A model generated the notes under the pieces. It saw only the letters and a list, made by a program, of their open reading frames with translations, made no database searches and was not told the DNA's origin. From Rhodoplanes sp. Z2-YC6860 (lineage in GTDB: Bacteria > Pseudomonadota > Alphaproteobacteria > Rhizobiales > Xanthobacteraceae), in assembly GCF_001579845.1 (NCBI RefSeq), contig NZ_CP007440.1, positions 1,678,001 through 1,742,000 on the forward strand: DNA of 64,000 bases. The letters are read 5' to 3'. Positions 27,044-36,250 of this stretch are shown piece after piece. The translations under genes were made by a program, and so were the position numbers. Every line of letters starts with the position of its first letter. The first letter of the stretch is position 1.

Positions 27044-28449
27044 CGAGCCTTGACGTCGGCCTCGCACATTTGCGCACGGCGGCGTCCCATGTCCGGTCTG
27101 CGGCATTTCACGCAACGGAGCGCTGGAAGCGTTTCGACGCCTGGCTCAAGCACTGGCTGCCGAAAGGTCTCTACGCTCGCGCGCTGCTGATCATCATCGC
27201 GCCGATGGTGATCCTGCAGTCGGTGGTCGCCTTCGTGTTCATGGAGCGGCACTGGAATCTGGTGACGCGCAACCTCTCGGCCGCCGTGGTCGGCGACATC
27301 GCCTCGCTCGCCGAGATGACGCGGGTCTATCCGCAGGACCCCGATTTTTCGCGACTGAGGGGGATCGCGCAGAACCGCATGGGGCTGACGGTCGATTTCC
27401 TGCCGCTCGCCGACATGCCGCCGCCGGGACCGAAGCCGTTCTTCTCGCTGCTCGATCAGGCGTTGTCGGTGGAATTGCGCAAGCAGATCGGCCGGCCGTT
27501 CTGGATCGACACGGTGGGCCGTTCCAATTTGGTCGAGGTCAGGGTCCAGCTCGATAACGCCGTGATGCGGGTGTTCGCGCGACGGAGCGCAGCCTACGCG
27601 TCGAACTCGGAGATCTTCCTGCTCTGGATGGTCGGCACATCGCTGGTGCTGCTCACGGTGGCCATTGGCTTTCTGCGCAACCAGATCAGGCCCATCCTTC
27701 GGCTGGCCGACGCCGCCGAGAGCTTCGGCAAGGGCCGCGATGCGCCGGACTTCAAGCCGCGCGGCGCCCGCGAGGTGCGGCGTGCGGCGCAGGCGTTCAT
27801 GGAGATGAGGCAGCGTATCGAGCGCGCCATGGAGCAGCGCACCGCGATGCTCGCAGGCGTGTCGCATGACCTGCGCACCATCCTCACGCGCTTCAAGCTT
27901 GAACTGGCGCTGCTCGGCGACAGCCCTGAGATCGAGGCGATGAAGAAGGACGTCGACGAGATGGGCCGCATGCTCGAGGCCTATCTGTCATTTGCCCGCG
28001 GCGACACCGGCGAGCAGGCCGAACCGACCGACATGGCCGAATTCCTCGATGAGCTGAAGACCGACGCCGAGCGCAACGGCCACCAGACCAACGTGGCGTT
28101 CCACGGCTATCCGATCGTCACCGTGAAGCCCGCGGCTTTCAAGCGCTGCCTCGGCAATCTCGTGTCGAATGCCGCGCGCTTTGCCGACACCATCGACATC
28201 ACCGGGCACCGCGACCATCGCTATCTCACCGTCACGGTCGACGACGACGGCCCCGGCATTCCGACGCATCTGCGCGAGGACGTGTTCAAGCCGTTCCTGC
28301 GGCTCGACGACGCGCGCAATCAGGACGAGGGCGGCACGGGTCTCGGCCTCGCCATCGCCCGCGATATCGCCCGCTCGCATGGTGGCGACATCACGCTGGA
28401 TTCGAGCCCGCTCGGCGGCCTGCGCGTGCGGGTGAGGGTGCCGGTGTAG
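27040..28449 (+). CDS. Sensor histidine kinase with HAMP domain
   Basis: A 469-residue inner-membrane kinase. Transmembrane segments lie near residues 47-67 and 185-205 with a periplasmic sensor of about 115 residues between them. HAMP follows (IRPILRLADAAESFG), then the H-box SHDLRTILTRFKLEL (histidine near residue 275), N-box GNLVSNAARFA, D/G-box DDDGPGIP, and G-box GGTGLGLAIARDIA. The H-box has isoleucine where most kinases have proline (LRTPL). EnvZ-like organisation. A palindromic repeat begins 7 bases after its stop. Confidence 0.94.
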   Translation: MTSLDVGLAHLRTAASHVRSAAFHATERWKRFDAWLKHWLPKGLYARALLIIIAPMVILQSVVAFVFMERHWNLVTRNLSAAVVGDIASLAEMTRVYPQDPDFSRLRGIAQNRMGLTVDFLPLADMPPPGPKPFFSLLDQALSVELRKQIGRPFWIDTVGRSNLVEVRVQLDNAVMRVFARRSAAYASNSEIFLLWMVGTSLVLLTVAIGFLRNQIRPILRLADAAESFGKGRDAPDFKPRGAREVRRAAQAFMEMRQRIERAMEQRTAMLAGVSHDLRTILTRFKLELALLGDSPEIEAMKKDVDEMGRMLEAYLSFARGDTGEQAEPTDMAEFLDELKTDAERNGHQTNVAFHGYPIVTVKPAAFKRCLGNLVSNAARFADTIDITGHRDHRYLTVTVDDDGPGIPTHLREDVFKPFLRLDDARNQDEGGTGLGLAIARDIARSHGGDITLDSSPLGGLRVRVRVPV

Positions 28450-28455
28450 CAACGA

Positions 28456-28560
28456 GTCATTCCGGGGCGCGCCGAAGGCGCGAACCCGGAATCCATTCGA
28501 GAAGGCGGCGCTTGCGTCTGGATTCCGGGTTCGCTCGCTGCGCTCGCGCCCCGGAATGAC
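28456..28560. repeat. GTCATTCCGGGGCGC-type intergenic palindromic repeat, copy 2
   Basis: Same arms as copy 1 (GTCATTCCGGGGCGCG; CGAACCCGGAATCCA; TGGATTCCGGGTTCGC; CGCCCCGGAATGAC) in 105 bases. It lies between the convergent kinase and phoD genes and could act as a bidirectional terminator. Confidence 0.92.
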
Positions 28561-28572
28561 CGTGGGGCTCTA

Positions 28573-30156
28573 TTAGCCCTCGATCGCCCCGGCCTTTCCG
28601 CTCTCGACCACATAGCTCTTCAGTGTCGACACCGTGGCCTGCGGATCGGTGACATCCGACACCGTGCGATAGCGCGTCTGCATCCGCTCGCGCGTCAGAT
28701 CCACCGACACATAGCCGCGGAATTTGGGCTCGAAGAAACGGATGTGCGGATTGTCCCGCGCATAGCGCCGCATCTGCTCTTCCGGCGGCGGCGTTGCGGT
28801 GACCGATGTGCCGACGAATTCGGTCGCCACCACTGGCGAACTCGGCTTGTCGAAATCGAGCTTGAGGTCGTTGGTCCAGTACGAGTGAATATCGCCGCTG
28901 AACACCACCGGATTGCTGACCTTGGCGTCGCTGATGTGCTGCAGCACCCGCGCGCGGTTCGATGGATAGCCGTCCCACGCGTCGGTCCAATGGGCGTCGC
29001 GCAGATCGCCCTCATTGGTGCGAAGCCGTGCCATCATCACGTCCTGGCCGAGGATGTTCCAGCGCGCCGGTGATTGCGCGAAGCCGAGATACAGCCATCC
29101 CTCCTGCTCGGTGCCGAGTATCGAGCGGTTTTCGTCGAACAGCTCCGGACAGCTGGCCGCGGTCTCGAGATGACCGCGCCCCTTGCGCGGCGGCCCATAG
29201 CACGCCCCGCGCGAGCGATACTGCCGGCCGTCGAGCATCGAGACCCGTGCCAGCTTACCGAAATCGAAGCGGTCGTAGATGCGCATGCTCGGGCCATTGG
29301 GCCGCGACAGCCGCGGAGACAGCGGCATGTGCTCGTAGAAGGCCCGGTAGGCCGCGGCGCGGCGCAGCAGGAACTGCTCCGGCGCGATGAAGTTCGCCGA
29401 CCATTGGTCGCCGTAGTCGTTCTCGACCTCGTGGTCGTCCCAGGTGATCAGCCCCGGCGCCTCGGCGCGCAGCCGCTGCAGGTCGGGATCGGTGTGATAC
29501 TGCGCGTAGCGATTGCGGTAGGTCGGCAACGTCGTCGCCTCGACACCGTCGCTGTGCGCCCGCACGGTCGGATGCCGCTTCTCGATGTATTCGTAGATGT
29601 AGTCGCCGAGATACATCACGAGATCGGGATGCTCGTCGGCGAGATGCCGATAGGGCGAGAAATAGCCAAGCTCATAATGCGAGCAGGATACGGTGCCGAA
29701 GCGCAGGCGATCGAGATCGGCGCCCGCGGCCGGCGCCGTCATGGCGCGTCCGGTGCGGCTCACAGCCTCGCCGCTCATGAAGCGGTACCAATAGGGCCGG
29801 CCGGGCTCGAGGCCGTCGACCTCCAGATGCACCGAATAGGCGAAATCCCGGTCGGCCGACGTGATGCCGCGCACCGCGATGTCCTGGAACGCATCGTCGC
29901 GTGCGATCTCGTAACCGACGTCGATCGTCGGTCCGCTGATGCCGCCAAGCAGGCCGGACTCGGAAACGAAAGGCTCCGGCGCGAGCCGCGTCCACAGCAC
30001 AAAGCCGGTCGGCCGTGGACAGCCGGCCGCAACGCCCAGCGTGAACGGCGTACCGCTCCGCCAGGTCCGTTCCTGCCCGGCCGCGCGGCCGATCAACGCC
30101 GGCGCAACCACAGAGGACGCCGCGAGATGGAGAAACCGGCGCCGGTTGATGGTCAT
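28573..30156 (-). CDS. phoD: Alkaline phosphatase D (PhoD)
   Basis: A 527-residue Tat-exported metallophosphatase/phosphodiesterase that releases phosphate from organic esters in the periplasm. ATG 30156 gives the Tat signal NRRRFLHLA at once; ATG 30183 adds nine residues. Metal-site blocks are FGTVSCSHYE, YLGDYIYEY, TWDDHEVENDYG and VVFSGDIHSYW near residue 390, with the N-terminal PhoD domain (FTLGVAAGCPRPTGFVLWTRLAP, in part) before them. No clear Pho box was found. It lies 76 bases downstream of a LysR gene on the same strand. Confidence 0.92.
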   Translation of the reverse strand: MTINRRRFLHLAASSVVAPALIGRAAGQERTWRSGTPFTLGVAAGCPRPTGFVLWTRLAPEPFVSESGLLGGISGPTIDVGYEIARDDAFQDIAVRGITSADRDFAYSVHLEVDGLEPGRPYWYRFMSGEAVSRTGRAMTAPAAGADLDRLRFGTVSCSHYELGYFSPYRHLADEHPDLVMYLGDYIYEYIEKRHPTVRAHSDGVEATTLPTYRNRYAQYHTDPDLQRLRAEAPGLITWDDHEVENDYGDQWSANFIAPEQFLLRRAAAYRAFYEHMPLSPRLSRPNGPSMRIYDRFDFGKLARVSMLDGRQYRSRGACYGPPRKGRGHLETAASCPELFDENRSILGTEQEGWLYLGFAQSPARWNILGQDVMMARLRTNEGDLRDAHWTDAWDGYPSNRARVLQHISDAKVSNPVVFSGDIHSYWTNDLKLDFDKPSSPVVATEFVGTSVTATPPPEEQMRRYARDNPHIRFFEPKFRGYVSVDLTRERMQTRYRTVSDVTDPQATVSTLKSYVVESGKAGAIEG

Positions 30157-30232
30157 GGTGTTTCTCTTGAAGCGCGAAAGCATGAGGCAAGGAAGTAAGC
30201 CGCAAAACTAAACCGCCGGCTTTGTGATGTCT

Positions 30233-31141
30233 CTATGGCCGACCGGCGGTCCGCTTCATGCAGGCGTCGCGCACGCAGCCGCGAAGCCAGCGATGCGCGG
30301 GGGCAGCGTCGAGCCGCGGATGCCAGATTAGCGAAATCGTGATCTCGGGCACCGCGACGGGAAGGCGAAAGCTATGCATCCCGGCACGCAGGCTGCCGGT
30401 GTGGCGTTCGGGCACGCTGGCGATGAGGTCCGACGAGCGCGCCAGCGCCAGCGCGGTGGCAAAGCCGCCGACGATGGTGACGATCTGCCGTTCGAGCCCG
30501 AGCGGCTGCAAGGCTTCGTCGATCGGGCCGTTGTCGAGCCCGCGCCGCGAGACGATGACGTGCCGGCCGGCCGCATAGCGGGCGGTGGTGATCTTGCCGC
30601 GGCTCAGCGGATGGCCCTTTCGCACCACGCCGATGAACCGGTCGCGGAACAGCGCCTGCGCGCGCACCTCCGGACCGATGGAATCCCCGACCACGCCGGT
30701 TTCCAGATCGACCGTGCCGTCGCGCAGCGGCGTCGAGTCCTTGCTGGCCTTCTGCATGAAGCGCAGCCGCACACGCGGCGCTTCCCGGCCGACGCGGGCA
30801 ATAAGGTCGGGTCCGAAGCTCTCAACAAACCCTTCGCTGGTCCGCAGCGTGAAGGTGCGGTTGAGCTCTTTGATGTCCAGCGCCTCGGTGGGGCTCAACA
30901 CCGCATCGGCGTCCTGCACCAGCTGGCCGACGCGCCCGCGAAGCTCGAGCGCGCGCGGGGTCGGCACGAGGCCGCGTCCGGCGCGGACCAGCAGCGGATC
31001 GCCCATCGTGTCGCGCAACCGCGCCAGCGCGCGGCTCATCGCCGACGGGCTCAGCCGCAGCTTGTGCGCGGCGCGCGCCACGCTGCCTTCGGCGAGCAGC
31101 ACGTCGAGGGTCACCAGCAGATTGAGATCGGGCCGCGGCAT
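30233..31141 (-). CDS. LysR-family transcriptional regulator
   Basis: A 302-residue LTTR. The helix-turn-helix spans residues 1-60 (DLNLLVTLDVLLAEGSVARAA, in part, then LRLSPSAMSRALARLRD). The effector domain starts near residue 90 (RTFTLRTSEGFVE). The MPRPDLNLL start is typical of the NodD/PhcR-like branch. It is divergent from a DHA2-type MFS gene with about 130 bases between them, the standard layout for an effector-responsive efflux pump. Confidence 0.93.
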   Translation of the reverse strand: MPRPDLNLLVTLDVLLAEGSVARAAHKLRLSPSAMSRALARLRDTMGDPLLVRAGRGLVPTPRALELRGRVGQLVQDADAVLSPTEALDIKELNRTFTLRTSEGFVESFGPDLIARVGREAPRVRLRFMQKASKDSTPLRDGTVDLETGVVGDSIGPEVRAQALFRDRFIGVVRKGHPLSRGKITTARYAAGRHVIVSRRGLDNGPIDEALQPLGLERQIVTIVGGFATALALARSSDLIASVPERHTGSLRAGMHSFRLPVAVPEITISLIWHPRLDAAPAHRWLRGCVRDACMKRTAGRP

Positions 31142-31270
31142 GATGGATGCATAGCATGGTTTGGAAGCGATGTGGCGTTGAACGCACGAATAACATGCAA
31201 CTCGTGCATCTTACGCCATATCGCCGCAGGGGCTAGATTTGGACCGCGGGGCCAGATCTCGGAGTTGACG

Positions 31271-32707
31271 TTGAAACCGACCGTTGCAGGGCAAGGCGAG
31301 GCGCAGGCCGTGAGCGCAGAACAGTCATTCTCCGCTCGCCAGGTGTTGGCGAGCCTGTCGCTCTCCATGCTGCTGTCGTCGCTCAGCACCAGCATCGCCA
31401 ATGTCGGTCTGCCGACGCTGGCGCAGGCGTTCGGTGCCTCGTTCCAGGCCGTGCAGTGGGTCGTGCTCGCTTATCTTCTGGCGGTTACCACGCTGATCGT
31501 CAGCGCCGGGCGGCTCGGCGATCTCGTGGGTCGCCGCCGTCTGCTGCTCGCCGGGCTCACGCTGTTCACGCTCGCTTCGATCCTGTGCGGTCTGGCGCCG
31601 ACGCTCTGGCTGCTGATCGCCGCCCGCGCCGCGCAAGGGCTTGGTGCGGCCGTGATGATGGCGCTCACCATGGCGTTCGTGAGCGACACAGTGCCCAAAG
31701 AGAAAACCGGCAGCGCCATGGGCCTGCTCGGCACCATGTCGGCGATCGGCACCACGCTGGGTCCGTCGCTCGGCGGTGCGTTGATTGCAGGTTTCGGCTG
31801 GCGGGCGATCTTTCTGATCAACGTGCCGTTGGGCCTGCTCACCTTGCTGCTCGCGTATCGGTATCTGCCTGCAGATCGCCCGCGGCAGCCCGAGCGGGCA
31901 GGCTTCGACCATCCAGGCACGCTGCTCCTGGCGTTGACGCTTGCGGCCTATGCGCTTGCGATGACGTTGGGTCGTGGCAGCTTCGGCGCGCTCAATGTTG
32001 CGTTGCTGTCGGCAGCGTTGATTGGCGCGGGCGTGTTCGTGCTCGTCGAGGGGAAGGCCTCTTCACCGCTGGTCCGGCTCAAGATGTTCGACAATCCGGT
32101 CTTGAGCGCCGGCCTCGCGACGAGCGTGCTGGTCTCGACCGTCATGATGACAACGCTGGTGGTCGGGCCGTTCTATCTCGCCGGCGCGTTCGGACTTCAG
32201 GCGGCCCTCGTCGGGCTCGTTCTCTCCGTTGGTCCGCTGGTCGCAGCGTTCACCGGAGTGCCGGCCGGCCGCATCGCGGACCGTTTCGGCGCCGAGCGGA
32301 TGATCTTCGTCGGACTCGCCGGGATCGCGGCCGGGTGCTTCCTTCTGTCGTTGCTGCCCGATGGCATCGCGAGCTATGTCGCGTCGCTGGCGATCATGAC
32401 CGGCGGTTATGCGGTGTTCCAAGCCGCGAACAACACGACGGTCATGACCGATATTCAGCCGCAGCAGCGCGGCGTCGTCTCCGGCATGCTCAATCTGTCC
32501 CGCAATCTTGGGCTCATCACCGGTGCATCGGTGATGGGCGCCGTGTTCGCTCTCGCATCGTCGGCGCACGATGTCGCAACGGCGCAGCCCAACGCGTTGG
32601 CCATGGGGATGCGGATCACGTTTGCGATTGGCGGTATGCTGATGATCCTGGCGCTCGCGATCGCGCTGGGCGGCCGCGTTCTCGCATTGAAAAGCGTCGG
32701 TCGCTAA
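31271..32707 (+). CDS. MFS drug/metabolite exporter, DHA2 (14-helix) type
   Basis: A 478-residue inner-membrane major facilitator. The reading frame is open much further upstream, across the LysR gene on the other strand; TTG 31271 with GGAG six bases before is chosen, and GTG 31310 is an alternative. Motif A is GRLGDLVGRRRLLLAG near residue 80, motif C is GLLGTMSAIGTTLGPSLGG (in part) near residue 155, and hydrophobic segments alternate through the chain to about fourteen. The substrate is unknown; the divergent LysR regulator suggests induction by it. Confidence 0.85.
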   Translation: MKPTVAGQGEAQAVSAEQSFSARQVLASLSLSMLLSSLSTSIANVGLPTLAQAFGASFQAVQWVVLAYLLAVTTLIVSAGRLGDLVGRRRLLLAGLTLFTLASILCGLAPTLWLLIAARAAQGLGAAVMMALTMAFVSDTVPKEKTGSAMGLLGTMSAIGTTLGPSLGGALIAGFGWRAIFLINVPLGLLTLLLAYRYLPADRPRQPERAGFDHPGTLLLALTLAAYALAMTLGRGSFGALNVALLSAALIGAGVFVLVEGKASSPLVRLKMFDNPVLSAGLATSVLVSTVMMTTLVVGPFYLAGAFGLQAALVGLVLSVGPLVAAFTGVPAGRIADRFGAERMIFVGLAGIAAGCFLLSLLPDGIASYVASLAIMTGGYAVFQAANNTTVMTDIQPQQRGVVSGMLNLSRNLGLITGASVMGAVFALASSAHDVATAQPNALAMGMRITFAIGGMLMILALAIALGGRVLALKSVGR

Positions 32708-32760
32708 CCATTCAGCCCGTCGCCTTGAAAAAGCCGTTGCCGCTATTTACAGCTCAGTGT

Positions 32761-32777
32761 ACTTTGCGTTGTAAAGT
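32761..32777. promoter_or_regulatory. Imperfect inverted repeat upstream of the membrane protein/regulator pair
   Basis: ACTTTG, five bases, TAAAGT (5 of 6 arm bases pair), 24 bases before the start at 32801. This is a plausible operator for the winged-helix regulator encoded in the same operon. Confidence 0.3.
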
Positions 32778-32800
32778 TCCGCCCGATGCCATGGGGGCCG

Positions 32801-33433
32801 ATGAAAGACCTTGAACGGGCTTTGGCCGACATCGCCGAGATTCGCACCCAGGTGGCGCGCGGTGCCGAGTTCCGCGGCTATGGTCCTATGACGGTGGCGG
32901 CGACCGCGGTGCTTGCGGTCGCCGCGGGCGTGGCGCAGCAGCTCTGGCTGCCTGATCCTGCGGCCGAAATGGCCGGCTATCTGATGCTGTGGATCGCGAC
33001 TGCTGTCATCTGCGTCATCCTGATCGGCAGCGAGATGATCGCGCGCACGCGATGGATTCATTCCGGGATCGCCGATGAGATGATCCATGCCGCGACCGAA
33101 CAGTTCATTCCGGCAGGCGTTGCCGGCGCGCTTCTCACCTTCGTGCTGTTTCGCTTTGCGCCCGACACGCTGTGGATGCTGCCCGGGCTGTGGCAACTGA
33201 TCTTCAGCCTGGGCTTCATCGCCTCGTGCCGCTCGCTGCCGAAGCCGATGTTCGCGGTCGGCGTCTGGTATCTCGGTTCGGGCCTGGCATGTCTCGCTTA
33301 CGCCCACGGCGTGCACGCGCTCTCGCCCTGGGCCATGGCGCTGCCGTTTGGAGCGGGGCAGCTTGCCATGGCTGCGATTCTCTATTGGGGCGTGGGCGAC
33401 ACCAGCACTGAGGACGGCGATGCCGGACAATAA
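32801..33433 (+). CDS. Hypothetical inner-membrane protein
   Basis: A 210-residue protein from ATG 32801, preceded by GGGG. After an N-terminal soluble helix (residues 1-30) it has about five or six hydrophobic segments (AATAVLAVAAGVA, MLWIATAVICVILIG, AGVAGALLTFVLF, LWQLIFSLGFIA, FAVGVWYLGSGLACLAYAHG, AMALPFGAGQLAMAAILYWG, some in part). No transport or enzyme motif is visible. It overlaps the start of a winged-helix regulator by 14 bases, so the regulator is probably translationally coupled to it. Confidence 0.7.
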   Translation: MKDLERALADIAEIRTQVARGAEFRGYGPMTVAATAVLAVAAGVAQQLWLPDPAAEMAGYLMLWIATAVICVILIGSEMIARTRWIHSGIADEMIHAATEQFIPAGVAGALLTFVLFRFAPDTLWMLPGLWQLIFSLGFIASCRSLPKPMFAVGVWYLGSGLACLAYAHGVHALSPWAMALPFGAGQLAMAAILYWGVGDTSTEDGDAGQ

Positions 33434-33821
33434 CCAGAAGAACGATCAAAGCGGCCGCTTCGCCTATGACGGGCTCGACCGCGTCATTCACGAGAAGGCC
33501 CGGCTCGGCGTGCTGACCTCGCTGATCGCCCATCCCAAAGGGGTTGTGTTCGGCGAACTCAAGAAGATGTGCGCGCTCACCGACGGCAATCTCAGCCGGC
33601 ATCTGGCGGTGCTGGAAGAAGCCAAGCTGATCGAGATCGTGAAGGGCTACGAGCACAACCGCCCGCAGACCACCTGCCGGATCACTGCGCTCGGCCGCAA
33701 GCGCTATGTCGAATATCTCAAGGTGCTGGAGCAGGTGGTGCGCGACGCTGCGCGCGCGGCCAAAAGCGCCGGTGTGACGGATCTCGCGTCGCTCGGCCTC
33801 GGCAAGCTGAAACCGACTTGA
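33420..33821 (+). CDS. Winged-helix transcriptional regulator (MarR/HTH_34-like)
   Basis: A 133-residue DNA-binding protein. The winged helix covers residues 20-100: [22 protein letters not shown] (in part), recognition region [16 protein letters not shown], wing [20 protein letters not shown]. Relatives typically sit with a small membrane protein, as here, and repress their own operon. It overlaps the preceding gene by 14 bases; uppS begins 25 bases after its stop and may share the transcript. Confidence 0.88.
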   Translation: MPDNNQKNDQSGRFAYDGLDRVIHEKARLGVLTSLIAHPKGVVFGELKKMCALTDGNLSRHLAVLEEAKLIEIVKGYEHNRPQTTCRITALGRKRYVEYLKVLEQVVRDAARAAKSAGVTDLASLGLGKLKPT

Positions 33822-33846
33822 AAAATTTTTACATGGAGACTTTGTA

Positions 33847-34578
33847 ATGCAAAGCGAGATGGTGCAGCAGGGTCGCCTGCACGTGGCGATCATCATGGAC
33901 GGCAACGGCCGCTGGGCGACGCGACGCGGCCTGCCGCGCTCCGCCGGCCATCGTGCCGGCGTACAGACGGTGCGGCGCGTGGTCGAGGCCGCGCCCGACC
34001 TTGGCATCGGAACGCTCACGCTGTTCGCGTTCTCGTCCGACAACTGGCGCAGGCCTTCGCAGGAGGTGAGCGCGCTGATGGCGCTGCTGCGGCACTATCT
34101 GCGCGCCGAGCTGGCCCGGCTGATCGACAACGGCGTGCGGCTCACCGTGATCGGCCGGCGCGACCGGCTGCCGGACGGCCTGGCCGAGGAGATCACCCAG
34201 GCCGAGCAGGCGTCGTCGACGGGTACGCGGCTGCATGTGCGGATCGCGCTCGATTATTCGTCACGCGATGCGATCGCGGCCGCGGCGGCGCGCTGGCAGC
34301 CCGATCATCTGCCGTCGCGCGAAGCCTTCGATCGCTTTCTCGCAGGACCCGAGGCCGCGTGCGGCCATGAGGTCGATCTCTTGATCCGCACCGGAGGCGA
34401 GAAGCGGTTGTCGGATTTCCTGCTCTGGGAGTCGGCCTACGCGGAGCTTTGCTTCATCGACGCGCTGTGGCCCGACTTTGACGCCGAGGGCCTGGGCGCC
34501 TGCGTCGCCGATTTCTGGCGCCGCGACCGCCGTTTCGGCGGCCTGTCGAAGCCCACGCCGCTGGTTGCCGCCGAATAG
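33847..34578 (+). CDS. cis-Prenyltransferase (UppS family)
   Basis: A 243-residue polyprenyl diphosphate synthase that condenses isopentenyl units to a cis-polyprenyl carrier lipid. Conserved blocks: [10 protein letters not shown] (catalytic Asp), [32 protein letters not shown] and [20 protein letters not shown] (in part). Length is normal. The usual uppS in this order lies in the frr-uppS-cdsA-dxr cluster; this copy sits after a regulator and a membrane protein, so it may be a second, specialised enzyme. ATG 33847 or ATG 33859 could start translation. Confidence 0.88.
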   Translation: MQSEMVQQGRLHVAIIMDGNGRWATRRGLPRSAGHRAGVQTVRRVVEAAPDLGIGTLTLFAFSSDNWRRPSQEVSALMALLRHYLRAELARLIDNGVRLTVIGRRDRLPDGLAEEITQAEQASSTGTRLHVRIALDYSSRDAIAAAAARWQPDHLPSREAFDRFLAGPEAACGHEVDLLIRTGGEKRLSDFLLWESAYAELCFIDALWPDFDAEGLGACVADFWRRDRRFGGLSKPTPLVAAE

Positions 34579-34584
34579 ACCGCG

Positions 34585-35316
34585 CTACAACGCGATGCGG
34601 TCGTCGTAATCTTCATCCCGATATCGCTCGCGGCGGCTTCTGCGGGCGCCGCGCAGCCGGTCACGGAACGCGCAAGCGGCTTCGGGAATGCGCAAGAGTT
34701 CGTCGAGTAGGCCGACGAGGCGCTGGCCGCGCGCCAGCTGGCTGTCGAGCGCCGCCAGCGTCTTGGTCTGATCGTCGTCGTCATCGACCCAGGTGCGCAG
34801 CACATTGGCGAACAGCATCGCCAGCCCTTGCGCTCGCACCATGCCCTTCGGGCCCGAGGCGTTGATGCCGGCCGCGGTCAGCATCCACTGCTGCGAGCGC
34901 ACCGTCATGGCGTTGAGCGCCAGCGTCAGCGGCGGATTGCGCCGCGCCGAGCGCATCAGCGAGCGCACCGCTTCCTTGTGCGGCGCCAGCAGTTCCAGGC
35001 GGCGCATCAGCACGTCGAACAGCCGCTCGCGGGGGTCTTCCTCATCCATATCGGCATCGCCGCCAGCGAGCACCTGGCGGTCGAGATCCTTCACGTGAGC
35101 GGCCAGAATCGCCATCGTCGAGGAGAATTCACCGCGCAATTCGGCGAGCGAGACACCGGCGCGCTCAGCGAGATCGGCAAATCCGATCTTCTCGATGGGC
35201 TGCTCGGCGAGCAGCGCCATGAAGGCTTCGACGATTTTTGCGCGAGGCGTGTCGGCGGGCGGCGGGGCGGCGGGAGTGGAGCGGCGGGCTTTGGAACGGG
35301 CGGCTTTGCGGGCCAT
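34585..35316 (-). CDS. TetR-family transcriptional regulator
   Basis: A 243-residue protein with a basic N-terminal tail (residues 1-25), then a TetR helix-turn-helix (AKIVEAFMALLAEQPIEKIGFADLAERAGVS in overlapping parts, residues 26-60). The ligand domain follows, and the tail is very basic/acidic (RRSRRERYRDEDYDDR). The recognition helix (LAELRGEFSST) is atypical, lacking the usual Tyr-hYF motif, so DNA binding may differ. It converges with uppS, their stops lying 6 bases apart. No target is evident. Confidence 0.8.
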   Translation of the reverse strand: MARKAARSKARRSTPAAPPPADTPRAKIVEAFMALLAEQPIEKIGFADLAERAGVSLAELRGEFSSTMAILAAHVKDLDRQVLAGGDADMDEEDPRERLFDVLMRRLELLAPHKEAVRSLMRSARRNPPLTLALNAMTVRSQQWMLTAAGINASGPKGMVRAQGLAMLFANVLRTWVDDDDDQTKTLAALDSQLARGQRLVGLLDELLRIPEAACAFRDRLRGARRSRRERYRDEDYDDRIAL

Positions 35317-35393
35317 GACGCGCCTCCTGGTTACATTGCTGCTAACTTAGTGCTGCGGCCCGGCCATTCCAAGGCAACTCAAGCAAGGCGACG

Positions 35394-36230
35394 CTACCCG
35401 GCAAGCTCCTTGCCTCGCCGCGTCGCCGCCGCAATCGCCTTGGTCATCAGCGGCGGCACGCCATCCGCGCTCATCAGCACATCAAGCGCGGCAGCCGTGG
35501 TGCCACCGGGCGATGTCACATTCTGGCGCAACGTCGCGGCCGGAAGCGGCGAGCGGTGGAGAAGCTCGCCCGAGCCTGCGACGGTTTCGCGCGCGAGCTT
35601 CTCGGCAAGCTCTTTCGGCAACCCTGCGGCTAAGCCTGCCTGCGCCATCGCTTCGGCGAGCAGGAAGACATAAGCGGGACCCGAGCCCGACACCGCGGTG
35701 ACGGCATCCATCAGCGCTTCGTCGTCGACCCATTCGACCGAGCCGGTCGCGGCGAGCAGGCCATGCGCAAGCTTCTTCGCCGGCGCTTTCACTTTGGCAT
35801 TGCCGACCGCGACCGTGATGCCGCGGCCGATCGCGGCCGGTGTGTTCGGCATGGCGCGCACCACGGCGGACGTTCCGAAATGCTTTTCGAGGAAGCCGAG
35901 CGGCCGGCCGGCCATGATCGAGACCACGACAGTCTTGGGTCCTGCGAGCGACGCAAGCGTCGGCAGCACATCGGGTGCTGTTTGCGGCTTCACCGCGAGC
36001 ACCATGGCGGCGACGTTAGCGATTGCGTCCTTGGGGTTGATGCGGACGCCGCGCCTGGCCAGCGCCTTGATCTGCTTCGACGGCTGCGGGTCGATGATGA
36101 CGACCTTCTTCGGCGGCAGCTTACGGGCGAGCCAGCCGTCGAGCATGGCGCCGCCCATCTTGCCGGCGCCGACCAGCACCAACGTGCCGGGAATGGAGGC
36201 GAGGGAGTTTGGTGTTGGCAATTTCGGCAT
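35394..36230 (-). CDS. proC: Pyrroline-5-carboxylate reductase
   Basis: A 278-residue NAD(P)H-dependent enzyme for the last step of proline synthesis. The Rossmann motif LVGAGKMGGAM is near residue 20, VLAVKPQ near residue 78, RAMPNTPAAIGRG near residue 125, and the signature DAVTAVSGSGPAYVF plus LRQNVTSPGGTT near residues 178-240. Full length. It lies among housekeeping genes on the minus strand; the repeat at 36251 separates it from the upstream YbjN-like gene. Confidence 0.97.
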   Translation of the reverse strand: MPKLPTPNSLASIPGTLVLVGAGKMGGAMLDGWLARKLPPKKVVIIDPQPSKQIKALARRGVRINPKDAIANVAAMVLAVKPQTAPDVLPTLASLAGPKTVVVSIMAGRPLGFLEKHFGTSAVVRAMPNTPAAIGRGITVAVGNAKVKAPAKKLAHGLLAATGSVEWVDDEALMDAVTAVSGSGPAYVFLLAEAMAQAGLAAGLPKELAEKLARETVAGSGELLHRSPLPAATLRQNVTSPGGTTAAALDVLMSADGVPPLMTKAIAAATRRGKELAG

Positions 36231-36250
36231 GATGGCGCACTTGCTCCGCT

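Noticed and set aside
30374-31270. Upstream extension of the MFS frame through the LysR gene
   Set aside because: The frame is open but antisense to a convincing LysR gene. The transporter homology begins only near 31310, and good start codons lie at 31271 and 31310.
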